DNA of 64,000 nucleotides from Collinsella provencensis (lineage in GTDB: Bacteria > Actinomycetota > Coriobacteriia > Coriobacteriales > Coriobacteriaceae), in contig NZ_LT904908.1 in the NCBI RefSeq assembly GCF_900199705.1, forward strand, positions 798,530 to 862,529, read 5' to 3'. Positions 24,405 to 33,123 of the stretch are shown one piece after another (position 1 is the first letter of the stretch; every line of letters starts with the position of its first letter). The position numbers and the translations under genes were made by a program. Below the pieces are notes generated by a model, which had not been told where the DNA came from, did no database searches, and saw nothing but the letters and a program-made list of their open reading frames with translations.

Positions 24405-24998
24405 CTAAAACTCGCTCGGTTTCTCTCTTGCTTCGAGCGTGCGGGCAACCACCCGCAACGAGTCCGGTATATTCCTGCCGTCGCGGTTGAGCCTATCAAC
24501 GTAGTCCATCGCGTACCAAATCATTTCCTCCACGAAGTCCCAAGAGTAACTTTGAAGTCTCTGAGCCATAATGTCCCCAACCTCGCCCATTGAGAGTTCG
24601 GGGTTTTTTTCCTGAGTCTGCTTCATCCACTCAACGAAGCCGCACACGGCAATAGGCTCAATCAAAGCCCAGTCAACTTCACTCGCTTCCTCGTTCTCTC
24701 TTGGAAGAAACCAACGGACTAAGTAGGAACGTGTATCTTCGTCCCTGTCCTCAAGGTACATTCGAACGTCTCGCACTTGCTCCTCGTTCACCTCTTGGCG
24801 TATGTCCGCGTCGCTCAGGATGTACCTATCATCACTCACACGCTTGTACCAAGGCTTCACAATCGAATAGCAGAGCATTTCGCCGCTCAGCATCTTTTCC
24901 AACTTGAACTTTCCAAGAGAGTCGAAGAGTTCTTCGTGTAGCGAGTTGTAGGAGTCGAAAACCCATTTGGTGAACTCGTCGCGGCTCTCGCTAATCAT
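24405..24998 (-). CDS. Unknown prophage protein coupled to the integrase
   Basis: A 197-residue soluble, acidic, mainly helical protein that I do not recognise. Its ATG overlaps the integrase stop by eight bases (ATGATTAG), so it is translated with the integrase. No membrane segment, nucleotide-binding loop or DNA-binding motif is evident. Position suggests a role in integration or the lysogeny decision, but this is inference. Confidence 0.6.
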   Translation of the reverse strand: MISESRDEFTKWVFDSYNSLHEELFDSLGKFKLEKMLSGEMLCYSIVKPWYKRVSDDRYILSDADIRQEVNEEQVRDVRMYLEDRDEDTRSYLVRWFLPRENEEASEVDWALIEPIAVCGFVEWMKQTQEKNPELSMGEVGDIMAQRLQSYSWDFVEEMIWYAMDYVDRLNRDGRNIPDSLRVVARTLEAREKPSEF

Positions 24999-26217
24999 CC
25001 CGCTCCATCCTCTCTTCGAACGCCTTGGATATAAGTTCCATACTCTGATACTTCAAGTCATCGTCACCAACGCCCGCGTAGGTGTCCATAACCATAGACA
25101 CCGTATCACCGAGAATGGCGGCAAGCGTCTTGATATCAACCACCTTCTCTTGGACTGCCACGGTTGCGAACGTATGCCTAAGTCCGTGCATAGTCAGATA
25201 GGTACCGTCGCTTGCCTTGACGTTGTTTCTCCTACAGAACCTACCGAAGTTCTGAGTCACCCATTGGGGCTTGCGGAACTCTTCTTTGTCCCCGACTACA
25301 TACCAGTTCGGTTCTGGTTCGTCTACGCCCTCCATCCAACAGACTCTTCTCTTCCACTCAACCAACTTCTCCTTGAGCCTTGGGGCTATTGGGATGATGC
25401 GTTCGGAGTTCTTAGTCTTGGGACTCTTGGCGTAAGGCTCGTTGCCGTTGCGTGCTATGGCGTTGCGTATCGCCAACTTGTCTTGCGAGAGGTACACGTC
25501 CCTCCAACGAAGCCCGCATATCTCCTGCCCTCTCATACCCGTGTACAAGGCGAGGAAATAGCACATCGCGTGTACGTCCCCGCGTTCCCTCTTCCAACGC
25601 CTTTCAAGGGCTTCTGTGAGCCTACGGAGTGATTCGTCCGTGGCGAAAGCCTTCTCACGCTTGCCCGCCTTGGGGGACTTCAAGAAGCGGAAGGGCGTGT
25701 CCTCAATCTTCTCTCGCTCAATGTCGAAGTTGTAGACTCGCCGCAAAAGAGAGTACGGGATTCCAAGAGTTCCGGTAGAGATACCCTTGCCCTCAAGCAT
25801 ACGGGTTTCCCACTCTTCTATGTCGCTCTTGGAGAGTTTGGTATAGGACTTGTCGGCTATTGGGTCGGGGAAGATATAGAGGTTGGCAACCTGCCATTTG
25901 GCAGTGAGCGTCGATTGCTCGTAAGTCCCTTTCGATACCTCGTGCTGTAGGTAGTCGAGGTATTCACGCAGACGCTCGCCAACTGTCTTGCGGTTGGTGT
26001 CCTTCACCGTTTCCATCGGGTTCGTGGTTCGTGCCTTGCGGTTCAACTCGTGCTTCCAGTCCTCGAAGAGGGCTTGGGACTCACGCTTCTTGGCGGTGAA
26101 CAACTTCGATTTCTGGTGTCTCTTGCCGTCAGAGTCGTACCAGTAGAGGTTGCCTTGCCACTTGCCCTTGTTATCACGCCAGACGATGCCCGTACCCGTG
26201 TAGAAGTCCCTAGCCAT
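24991..26217 (-). CDS. int: Tyrosine-type phage integrase
   Basis: A 408-residue integrase: an N-terminal AP2-like arm-binding domain (GIVWRDNKGKWQGNLYWYDSDGKRHQKSK), a SAM-like core-binding domain (about 85-175) and a catalytic domain with YTGMRGQEICGLRWRDV (Arg), HGLRHTFATVAVQE (His-x-x-Arg) and MDTYAGVGDDD (Tyr). The ATG at 26217 follows GAAAGGGG. It is transcribed away from guaA, and the attachment core overlaps the guaA stop, so this enzyme presumably inserted the prophage there. Confidence 0.95.
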   Translation of the reverse strand: MARDFYTGTGIVWRDNKGKWQGNLYWYDSDGKRHQKSKLFTAKKRESQALFEDWKHELNRKARTTNPMETVKDTNRKTVGERLREYLDYLQHEVSKGTYEQSTLTAKWQVANLYIFPDPIADKSYTKLSKSDIEEWETRMLEGKGISTGTLGIPYSLLRRVYNFDIEREKIEDTPFRFLKSPKAGKREKAFATDESLRRLTEALERRWKRERGDVHAMCYFLALYTGMRGQEICGLRWRDVYLSQDKLAIRNAIARNGNEPYAKSPKTKNSERIIPIAPRLKEKLVEWKRRVCWMEGVDEPEPNWYVVGDKEEFRKPQWVTQNFGRFCRRNNVKASDGTYLTMHGLRHTFATVAVQEKVVDIKTLAAILGDTVSMVMDTYAGVGDDDLKYQSMELISKAFEERMERDD

Positions 26218-26247
26218 AGCAAAAGCCCCTTTCAATGGCTCGTGATG

Positions 26248-26258
26248 TACTCCCACTC
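26248..26258. other. Internal att-like core copy next to int
   Basis: TACTCCCACTC followed by GATA, so 15 bases are identical to the left junction (5486-5500), two more than that junction shares with guaA. It lies 31 bases before the int start and 124 bases from the guaA copy. It could be an integrase arm or core site, or the scar of another insertion between 26258 and 26372. Confidence 0.55.
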
Positions 26259-26369
26259 GATATTCGGGATTGTACATCATCTGTCCATCAAAAGGGGCTT
26301 GATATTTGCCTTTGATGTACCTACACTGTTGCTAAGCCGCTGGTAGATGGTGGTGGGGTTCCGGTATTT

Positions 26370-26382
26370 CCTACTCCCACTC
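26370..26382. other. attR at the guaA 3' end
   Basis: CCTACTCCCACTC overlaps the final codons of guaA (Glu-Trp-Glu-stop on the minus strand), so integration leaves the gene intact. This matches the left junction at 5484-5496. The 3' end of guaA is a recognised integration site for genomic islands and phages in several bacteria. Confidence 0.8.
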
Positions 26383-27978
26383 TATGGTCGCGGGGGGCTT
26401 GCTGGTTATGTCGTAGGCCACGCGGTTCACGCCGGGGACCTCGGCCACGATGCGTCCGGAAATGCGCGCGAGCACCTCGTAGGGCAGGCGCGCCCAGTCC
26501 GCCGTCATGGCGTCGCTACTCTCCACCGCGCGCAGGATCACCGGGCGCGCGTAGGTGCGCTCGTCACCCATCACTCCTACGCTCTTGATATCCGGCAGCA
26601 CGCAGAAGTACTGCCAGCAGGAGTGCTCGCTGTTGCGCTCGCCGGTCTGCTCGAACAGGCGCTGGTTGTACTCGTCCAGCTCCTCGCGCACGATGGCGTC
26701 GGCGTTCTTGAGAATCCCGAGCTTCTCGGGGCTCACCGCACCGATGATGCGGATCGCCAGGCCCGGCCCCGGAAACGGCTGGCGATACACAATCGCCTCG
26801 GGCAGGCCAAGCGCCAAGCCAAGTTCGCGCACCTCATCCTTGAAGAAATGGTCGAGGGGCTCCACCAGGTCAAACGACACACCCTCGGGGAAAGGAATCA
26901 GGTTGTGGTGGCTCTTGATGGTCGACGCCTTACCACCCGTCTTACGCGCACCGCTCTCGATGATATCCGGGTAGATCGTGCCCTGCGCCAGGTACTTCAC
27001 CGGGCGCCCGTCCTGCTCGAGCCGCTGTGCCACGGCGAAGAATTCCTTCCAGAACTGCGTGCCGATGATCCGGCGCTTCTGCTCCGGCTCGGTCACGCCC
27101 GCCAGCAGCGCGGCATAACGTTCCTCGGCGTGCACGTGGATGAAGTCCACGTCGAACTGCTTAGTGAAGACCTCCTCCACCTGCTCGGGCTCGCCCTTGC
27201 GCAGCAAGCCGTGGTTGATGAACACGCAGGTCATTTGCTTGCCCACGGCACGAGCTCCAAGCGCGGCGACCACACTCGAGTCCACACCGCCCGAAAGTGC
27301 GAGAATCACGCGGTTACCGCCCACCTGCGCACAAAAATCCGCGGTCATGGTCTCGACGAGATTGTCCATGGTCCACGTGGGCTCGAGCCCGCAGATGTCG
27401 AACAAGAAGTTGCTCAGCAACTGCTGGCCGAACTCGGTGTGCCTCACTTCGGGATGGAACTGCGTGGTGTAGATGCGACGCTCGGGGTTTTCCATCGCCG
27501 CAACCGGACACACGCTCGTGCTGGCCGTCACCGTGAAGCCCTCTGGCACGCGCGCCACAGCATCGCGGTGGCTCATCCACACGGTCTGCTTGAGCGGTGT
27601 GGAGTTAAACAAAGCGCTCTCGCGATCACGTTCGATGGTTGCCGGGCCGTACTCGCCCACCTCGGAATGACCGACCTCGCCTCCCAAAGCGACGGCCGTG
27701 ACCTGGTGTCCGTAGCAGAAACCCAGCACGGGGATGCCAAGCTCGAAAATAGCCGGGTCGATGTTCGGAGCGTCCTCAGCATACACGGAGGCAGGGCCGC
27801 CTGAAAGGATGAGCGCCGCGGGGGCGAGCGCGCGCACCTCGTCTGCCGTCAAATCGCACGGCACGATTTCGGAGTACACGTGCAAATCGCGCACGCGGCG
27901 GGCGATGAGCTGCCCGTACTGCGCGCCGAAATCAAAAACCAAAACCTTCTGCCTCACCTGAGGATCAACCTGTCCCAT
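26371..27978 (-). CDS. guaA: GMP synthase (glutamine-hydrolysing)
   Basis: A 535-residue enzyme that aminates XMP to GMP. The N-terminal class I amidotransferase has the GFCYGHQ nucleophile elbow (Cys88) and the HPEVRHT catalytic histidine; the ATP pyrophosphatase domain has the P-loop ALSGGVDSSVVA (about residues 240-250); the C-terminal dimerisation domain ends PPATIEWE. The ATG at 27978 follows AGAGGGG; an upstream frame adds 38 residues without homology. The prophage attachment core lies on its last codons. Full length and intact. Confidence 0.97.
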   Translation of the reverse strand: MGQVDPQVRQKVLVFDFGAQYGQLIARRVRDLHVYSEIVPCDLTADEVRALAPAALILSGGPASVYAEDAPNIDPAIFELGIPVLGFCYGHQVTAVALGGEVGHSEVGEYGPATIERDRESALFNSTPLKQTVWMSHRDAVARVPEGFTVTASTSVCPVAAMENPERRIYTTQFHPEVRHTEFGQQLLSNFLFDICGLEPTWTMDNLVETMTADFCAQVGGNRVILALSGGVDSSVVAALGARAVGKQMTCVFINHGLLRKGEPEQVEEVFTKQFDVDFIHVHAEERYAALLAGVTEPEQKRRIIGTQFWKEFFAVAQRLEQDGRPVKYLAQGTIYPDIIESGARKTGGKASTIKSHHNLIPFPEGVSFDLVEPLDHFFKDEVRELGLALGLPEAIVYRQPFPGPGLAIRIIGAVSPEKLGILKNADAIVREELDEYNQRLFEQTGERNSEHSCWQYFCVLPDIKSVGVMGDERTYARPVILRAVESSDAMTADWARLPYEVLARISGRIVAEVPGVNRVAYDITSKPPATIEWE

Positions 27979-28423
27979 AATCCCCTCTTCCAAAAACAAA
28001 CGCGCCTCCGAGCGGACGATGCGCATGCGCTTTTTCGACCGATTTATGGTACTCGCACACAAAAAGATCGTCACCGCAATCGAAAACATCAATCACTTTT
28101 TAACAGAACGTGCGGAGAGGGCGACATCAACACCCTTCTCCGCCCCAAATTGACGAAAGTGTGGAACCTTTTGACAATTGCAAAAGTAGACAGCGACTTT
28201 GCTCTAAGAAACCGCAGGTATTTAATCTGCATGTATTCGGTCTACTCAAAGAGACACCAGAGACTGCTGCACTTTCGTCAATTTGGGGCGCTGCAGTCAA
28301 ACCCGAGACACAATCGTGTGACATTTCACCCGCAAAATACTGTCATGCGTCATCCGCGGCCGTCTCTCTTCCCCGTTTTCACTCCCCTGCTCTACAATGG
28401 TGCAAACACCGAGGAAACGGATT
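27979..28423. other. Intergenic region between guaA and the asparaginase gene
   Basis: No gene is supported in this 445-bp divergent region. It contains the 150-bp nested inverted-repeat element (28141-28290). Promoters for both genes must lie here. GATTTATGGTACTC (about 28041-28054) may form part of the guaA promoter, but no clear consensus pair was found. Confidence 0.5.
28141..28290. repeat. 150-bp palindromic (MITE-like) element
   Basis: A 21-bp perfect terminal inverted repeat (28141-28161, starting CGCCCCAAATTGACG, and 28270-28290) encloses a core with its own nested repeat AGTAGAC (28185-28191) / GTCTACT (28240-28246) and, inside that, GCAG/CTGC. There is no coding potential. The layout suits a miniature inverted-repeat element or a large cruciform. 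No target-site duplication is obvious. Confidence 0.65.
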
Positions 28424-29446
28424 ATGCGCATGAAGAACATCCTGCTCATCGCCACCGGCGGCACCATCGCATCCGCCGAGGACGGCAACGGCCTCTCGCC
28501 CGCACTCACCGGCGAGGAGCTCGCCCGCAGCGTCCCCGAAATCGAGAGCCTGTGCAATCTCGACATCGTGCAGCCCATGAACATCGACAGCACCAACATG
28601 CGCCCCGCCGATTGGCTGCGCATCGCCGAGGTCGTTCGCGAGGGTTACGACACACACGACGGCTTTGTAATCCTGCACGGCACCGACACTATGGCCTACA
28701 CCGCAGCGGCACTGTCCTACCTCATCCAAAACAGCCCCAAGCCCATCGTCCTCACCGGATCGCAGCAACCCATGGGCAATCCGTTCACCGATGCGAAAAT
28801 CAACCTCTACCAGAGCCTGGCCTATGCCGTAGACGACCGATCGCGCGACGTGTGCATCGTCTTTGGCGGCTACGCAATCGCCGGTACGCGCGCCCGCAAG
28901 CAACGGACCATGAGCTTCAACGCGTTTTGCAGCGTGAACTACCCCGTATTGGCTTACCTGCGCCAGAATAAGATCATCCGCAGCGGTTCACCGGCAACAA
29001 GCCCCAGCGAGGACAACGCACCGCGGTTCTACTCCCAACTCGACCACCGCGTCTGCACGCTCAAGCTCACACCGGGCCTCACGCCCGACATCTTCCGCCT
29101 TCTCATGCCCGACTACGACGCCGTCATCCTTGAGACCTTCGGCGTGGGAGGCGTGCCCGAGCTCGGCTCCGACGACGCCTCGTTCCAGGAGGCGATCTTC
29201 AATTGGGTTGACTCAGGGCGAACCGTCGTGATGACCACTCAGGTCCCCGAAGAGGGCCTTGACCTGGGCGTCTATGAAGTCGGCCGTGCATATGCCGAGC
29301 ATCCGGGCGTCCTTAAGGGTGGCGACATGACCACCGAGGCGCTCGTGGCGAAGACGATGTGGGCGCTGGGGCAAACGCGCGAACCCAAAAAGCTGCAGGA
29401 GCTGTTCTATCGCGTCGTCAACCACGACCGTATGAACGAGTGGTAA
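28424..29446 (+). CDS. Asparaginase
   Basis: A 340-residue asparaginase/glutaminase-family enzyme that hydrolyses asparagine to aspartate and ammonia. The first catalytic motif LLIATGGTIAS (threonine nucleophile) and the second HGTDTMAYTAAAL (Thr-Asp) are intact, with VLTGSQQPM following. No signal peptide is present, so it is cytoplasmic, of the AnsA type. The ATG at 28424 follows GAGGAAAC; an ATG at 28430 is also possible. No downstream operon partner is apparent. Confidence 0.92.
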   Translation: MRMKNILLIATGGTIASAEDGNGLSPALTGEELARSVPEIESLCNLDIVQPMNIDSTNMRPADWLRIAEVVREGYDTHDGFVILHGTDTMAYTAAALSYLIQNSPKPIVLTGSQQPMGNPFTDAKINLYQSLAYAVDDRSRDVCIVFGGYAIAGTRARKQRTMSFNAFCSVNYPVLAYLRQNKIIRSGSPATSPSEDNAPRFYSQLDHRVCTLKLTPGLTPDIFRLLMPDYDAVILETFGVGGVPELGSDDASFQEAIFNWVDSGRTVVMTTQVPEEGLDLGVYEVGRAYAEHPGVLKGGDMTTEALVAKTMWALGQTREPKKLQELFYRVVNHDRMNEW

Positions 29447-29552
29447 GACCCAATTCAAGAAATCCGCAATGAATGAGCGAAAAATCTTGGATTACCTGTG
29501 CGAATGGCGCAAGACGTAAACTGTAGTTTACATTCCACATCGAACACACGGC

Positions 29553-29774
29553 ATGCTCGATGCCATGGAAAAGAGCATTCAACAGATACTCGGCGACAAC
29601 ATCTTCGCCATTCGCACGGACGCCGACCTCTCGAAGGTCGAATTTGCACTGCAGCTGGGTATTAGTCGCGTTGAACTCGACCTTATCGAAAACGGCAAAT
29701 CAAACCCCAAGCTCAAAACCTTGGAAAAACTCGCCCGCAATCTCGGAAAAGAACCCTGGGAGCTCCTCCGGTAG
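29553..29774 (+). CDS. Small XRE-family transcriptional regulator
   Basis: A 73-residue single-domain helix-turn-helix protein: NIFAIRTDADLSKVEFALQLGISRVELDLIENGKSNPKLKTLEKLARNLG is the HTH_3 fold, with helix 3 in RVELDLIENG. An ATG at 29565 is an alternative start. It stands alone between the asparaginase and ychF, with palindromes downstream (29864-29952). Targets cannot be inferred. Confidence 0.8.
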   Translation: MLDAMEKSIQQILGDNIFAIRTDADLSKVEFALQLGISRVELDLIENGKSNPKLKTLEKLARNLGKEPWELLR

Positions 29775-29863
29775 CCAAATTGCCTGCATAGCCGGATATG
29801 ATTCCCGCCTGATACATCAAACATCTCGTCGTTGCGGAAGACATTGCTCGCGCACAACGACCC

Positions 29864-29952
29864 CAATGGTCAAAAGCATCGATTCGCGCATCAATTTGAC
29901 CATTGACGAGGAGTCATAGACGCGCGACGCCCCTTTCGAAACGTCGCGCGTC
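29864..29952. repeat. Two consecutive palindromes between the XRE gene and ychF
   Basis: CAATGGTCAAA (29864-29874) pairs with TTTGACCATTG (29895-29905), then GACGCGCGACG (29919-29929) pairs with CGTCGCGCGTC (29942-29952). Neither has a clear T-run. They sit between convergent genes and may terminate both. Confidence 0.6.
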
Positions 29953-30005
29953 ATAAACCTTGAATTTGGATGTGTGCGGCAACCGCATACCGCACATGAA
30001 GCAAC

Positions 30006-31082
30006 TTACACGTTGAAGCGGAAGTGCATCACATCGCCGTCGTGCACGATGTACTCCTTGCCTTCCATACGCAGCTTGCCGGCCGCTTTGGCGCCCTGCT
30101 CGCCACCCAGCTCGATGTAGTCGTCATACGCGATGGTCTCTGCCTTGATGAAACCACGCTCGAAGTCGGTGTGAATCACGCCCGCCGCCTGCGGCGCCGT
30201 CGCTCCGCAACGCACGGTCCAAGCCTTGACCTCCATCTCACCGGCAGTGAAGAAGCTCTGCAGACCGAGCAGCTTGTAGGCGGCCTGAGCGAGAGTCTCC
30301 AGGCCAGAGCGCTCGAGACCCAGGTCGGCCAGGAACATCTCGGCTTCCTCGGGGTCGAGCTCGGAGAGCTCGGCCTCCACCTTGGCGCAGATGGGGATCG
30401 GGGTCACGCCGTCGATGGGCTCGAGATCCTCGCCCAGCATATCCTCGTCCACGTTCGCCACATACAGCATCGGTTTCATGGTGAGCAGGAACAGCCCCTT
30501 GGCGGCCGCGCGCTCGTCGTCCGTCATCTCCATGGCAGCGGCGCGGTTGCCTTCGTTCAGCCACTCGACCAGGCGCTTTGCCACGTTGAGCTTGGGCATG
30601 AGGTCCTTGTCGCGCTTCGCCTCTTTTTCGAGCTTGGGCAGTTGCTTTTCGAGCGTTTGAATGTCGGCGAGAATGAGCTCGGTCATGATGGTCTCGGCGT
30701 CGGCCATGGGGTCCACGAACTCGTCGGCACGGCCGGCCTCGCGCAGCACGTTGGGGTCCTTGAAGTAGCGCACGACCTCGCAGATCGCGTCGGTCTCGCG
30801 GATGTTGGCAAGGAACTGGTTGCCCAGGCCCTCGCCCGCGTTCGCGCCCTTCACCAGGCCGGCGATGTCAACGAACTCAACGGTAGCGGGCACGATGCGG
30901 CCCGGATGCACGATGTCCGCGAGCGCCTGAAGGCGGTCGTCGGGCACATCGACGATGCCCACGTTGGGGTCGATCGTGGCAAACGGGTAGTTGGCGGCAA
31001 GACCGCCCTTTTTGGTGAGTGCCGTGAACAGCGTGGACTTGCCCACGTTGGGCAGGCCGACGATACCGATGGAGAGTGCCAT
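30006..31082 (-). CDS. ychF: Redox/ribosome-associated ATPase YchF
   Basis: A 358-residue Obg-family P-loop protein, full length. It has [11 protein letters not shown] (residues 8-18), the [20 protein letters not shown] switch region, a coiled-coil insertion ([24 protein letters not shown]) and the C-terminal domain ending [19 protein letters not shown]. The family binds ATP more than GTP and associates with ribosomes and the stress response. The ATG at 31082 is a canonical start. Confidence 0.97.
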   Translation of the reverse strand: MALSIGIVGLPNVGKSTLFTALTKKGGLAANYPFATIDPNVGIVDVPDDRLQALADIVHPGRIVPATVEFVDIAGLVKGANAGEGLGNQFLANIRETDAICEVVRYFKDPNVLREAGRADEFVDPMADAETIMTELILADIQTLEKQLPKLEKEAKRDKDLMPKLNVAKRLVEWLNEGNRAAAMEMTDDERAAAKGLFLLTMKPMLYVANVDEDMLGEDLEPIDGVTPIPICAKVEAELSELDPEEAEMFLADLGLERSGLETLAQAAYKLLGLQSFFTAGEMEVKAWTVRCGATAPQAAGVIHTDFERGFIKAETIAYDDYIELGGEQGAKAAGKLRMEGKEYIVHDGDVMHFRFNV

Positions 31083-31264
31083 GAGGTTCCTTTACATGCA
31101 ATCGCTCTATGCGAGGGGATTTGACCAGTCTATCTAGTATAGCCCGATACGCCCGTGCGCGCATGGGCTCCGAAGGCACCACACGAACGCCGCTCCACCG
31201 CCGCGGCAGATTGACGGGCAACCGGGCTGGAGCCAACCCGCCATCTTCACGAACTTGCACGAAC

Positions 31265-32131
31265 CTACATGAATGCCTTGATCTCGTCCAAACGACGTGT
31301 TGCCTCCTGACGTCCCTGCAGGTAAAGCTCGAGCAGCTTGACAGGGTCGTGCTCCACATGACCCACCTCGACTGGCTTGGGCGGCGCCAGCACCAATGCG
31401 CGCCCCGATCGCTCGTACTCCCAGATGTGCTCGCGCTGCTCGTTATAACGCTCGTGGCGGTTCTCCATGGCATCGAGCAAGTACGGGTAGCCGGCGTACA
31501 TACGGCGGACAAGCGCCATCTGGCTCGACGGCTGCTTCACATAGCTGCGGTCCTGCGTGAGCACCACGATCGCACGGTCGAAACCCGCATCCTCGAGCAC
31601 ATGCTCCACCGGAACCGAATCGGCGGTGCCGCCGTCCAGGTACAGGTGACCGTCGATCTCAACGGGCTTGGTTACCAGCGGCAACGACGTCGTGGCGCGC
31701 AGGTAATCCACATCGAGCGTAGCATTGCGCACGGGCAGGTACGCGGCGGTGCCGAATACGATGTCCGTGGCACATGCCCACATCTCCATGGGGTTGGCCA
31801 AAAAGGCGTCGTTATCAAACGGGTCGAGGCGATCCTGCACGTCGTTGAGCATAAAGTCGTAGCCGACCATGCTGCCGGTCGAGATGAGCGACTGCGCTCC
31901 CATATAGCGGGAATCGTTGCAAAACGCGAGGTTGACGCGATTTGCGCGACCAATCTGACGGCTCTTGTAGTTAAGGCCGTTGAGCGCGCCGGCGGAGGTT
32001 CCGTAGCACGCGGCGACCTCGATGCCATGCTCCATCATCACGTCGAGCACGCCCGCCGTAAACTGCCCGCGAAAGCTGCCGCCCTCAAGAACCAGCGCAA
32101 CTTTTCCGGCATTCTTCGCCTTGTCTTCCAT
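31265..32131 (-). CDS. Patatin-like phospholipase
   Basis: A 288-residue serine lipase-fold protein. The oxyanion loop LEGGSFRGQFTAGVL (residues 15-29), nucleophile elbow YGTSAGALNG (Ser46) and catalytic aspartate YLDGGTADSVP (about residue 170) are all present, giving the Ser-Asp dyad of patatins. There is no signal peptide or membrane segment. The ATG at 32131 is preferred to an upstream in-frame ATG because similarity starts there. Substrate unknown; related bacterial proteins act on phospholipids or lysophospholipids. Confidence 0.9.
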   Translation of the reverse strand: MEDKAKNAGKVALVLEGGSFRGQFTAGVLDVMMEHGIEVAACYGTSAGALNGLNYKSRQIGRANRVNLAFCNDSRYMGAQSLISTGSMVGYDFMLNDVQDRLDPFDNDAFLANPMEMWACATDIVFGTAAYLPVRNATLDVDYLRATTSLPLVTKPVEIDGHLYLDGGTADSVPVEHVLEDAGFDRAIVVLTQDRSYVKQPSSQMALVRRMYAGYPYLLDAMENRHERYNEQREHIWEYERSGRALVLAPPKPVEVGHVEHDPVKLLELYLQGRQEATRRLDEIKAFM

Positions 32132-32629
32132 TCGTGCCCCTCCACATCGAACAATGGGTCTCGCAGATGCCGAGGCCCCGCGGCCCCGCTTCGCATTTGA
32201 TACTCGCAATTCCTTCTACCACATGCTTCGTCATCTCAAACGGTCGGTGAACAAATGCCCGATAAGCGGAGCCGAACATGCCCGCTCGTTCAACGAACAA
32301 CATGTAAGACCCCGGCAAATGCCCAACAGGCAGAGCAATGACGACCTGCCCGCTGAACAGAATGCAAAAGCCCTACCGCCCCTGACGAACAGCATCACAT
32401 CCGAATAACGCGCAGCAAAACGTGGTAGAATACCTATCCACGGATGACAGGTTCTTTTCAAGAGCCGAGCCATTGGGTTCTTTGACAGGTCGAGTGAGCT
32501 GAGACTTTGGGTCTTTGCGCGGGCGGTCTTTGAGTTGCTTCAAAATGCGGGTTTGGTTGTCAAATCCACGCCGCGTCACATGTCTTAAGTCTCAATCGCG
32601 AAAGCGGGCTCACGCCGACCCCCATCAAT
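32132..32629. other. Noncoding region upstream of ssrA
   Basis: No gene is supported. TAGAAT at about 32427 and TTGACA at 32482 are possible promoter parts for ssrA, but no ideally spaced pair is seen close to the mature 5' end at 32630. The sequence between is likely the ssrA promoter and precursor leader. Confidence 0.45.
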
Positions 32630-32997
32630 GGGGGCAACTGGTTTCGACATGATAGTTCTGAGAGAGGAAGCAGGCCGTGGTCTCCTCGCCACGTTAAACA
32701 GGGGTACCGTCAAAATGAATTGACAAGAATTCTTCTTTTGAGCCCCAGCTGGCTCTCGCTGCTTAAATAATTAGCGGCGCGTCAACCCGGTGATTTCCCC
32801 GACACCGGCGCGACGTCATTTCAGGGGAATGCGCTTTGGCACGTAATCGGTATGGTCAAAGCTAAGATTGAACCGATTGGGACGCAGCGAGCGTGTCGCT
32901 TCGCGCAATGCGTCCGAGATTAAATAAGCGACTGAGCTTGGAGATGCCGATCAGGGAGCTGTTATGGACCGGAGTTCGATTCTCCGTGCCTCCACCA
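32630..32997 (+). ncRNA. ssrA: tmRNA
   Basis: The 5' GGGGGCA pairs with the 3' TGCCTCC before A-CCA, giving the tRNA-like acceptor stem, and GGAGTTCGATTCTCC near the end is the T arm. The GGGGCAACTGGTTTCGAC start is the classical tmRNA 5' sequence. The internal tag frame reads ...DKNSSFEPQLALAA-stop, ending in the ALAA degron for ClpXP; the exact resume codon is uncertain. About 368 nt. It rescues stalled ribosomes. A mobilisable element begins shortly downstream, and ssrA 3' ends are frequent insertion sites. Confidence 0.97.
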
Positions 32998-33056
32998 AAA
33001 GAGGAAGCGTCGAACTCTTCTTCATCAAGAATGAGTTCGCGCTTGTGTATAGATTT

Positions 33057-33082
33057 GGGGATGCCCTTTAGGGCGTCCCCTT
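33057..33082 (+). terminator. Terminator downstream of ssrA
   Basis: GGGGATGCCC pairs with GGGCGTCCCC around TTTA and is followed by TTTTCG. It lies 60 bases after the tmRNA CCA end and is its likely terminator. Confidence 0.9.
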
Positions 33083-33123
33083 TTCGTTTTCCTGACGTCG
33101 TATTTTGCGTTTTAAGACGTTTT

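Larger units (their letters stand above)
5484..26382. mobile_element. 20.9-kb siphovirus-type prophage integrated at the guaA 3' end
   Basis: The segment is bracketed by CCTACTCCCACTC and carries a tyrosine integrase next to guaA, then terminase, portal, head, connector, tail, tape measure, distal tail and fibre genes in standard siphovirus order, all leftward. Three small unknown genes at the left end face the other way. The DNA is less GC-rich than its surroundings. No endolysin, repressor or replication protein is recognisable; one membrane protein (17380-17796) could be holin-like. The heptamer CTCTTGG/CCAAGAG is strongly enriched throughout. Structural genes are all open, so the virion module may be intact. 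Confidence 0.92.

Noticed and set aside
5484-26382. Frequent CTGTAG hexamer in the prophage
   Set aside because: It is mostly in one orientation and often in frame as CTACAG/CTACAA (Leu-Gln), so codon preference can explain it, unlike CTCTTGG.
26347-27804. Rightward open frame of about 485 codons opposite guaA
   Set aside because: Antisense to intact guaA and starts across the prophage junction; no motif or ribosome-binding site.
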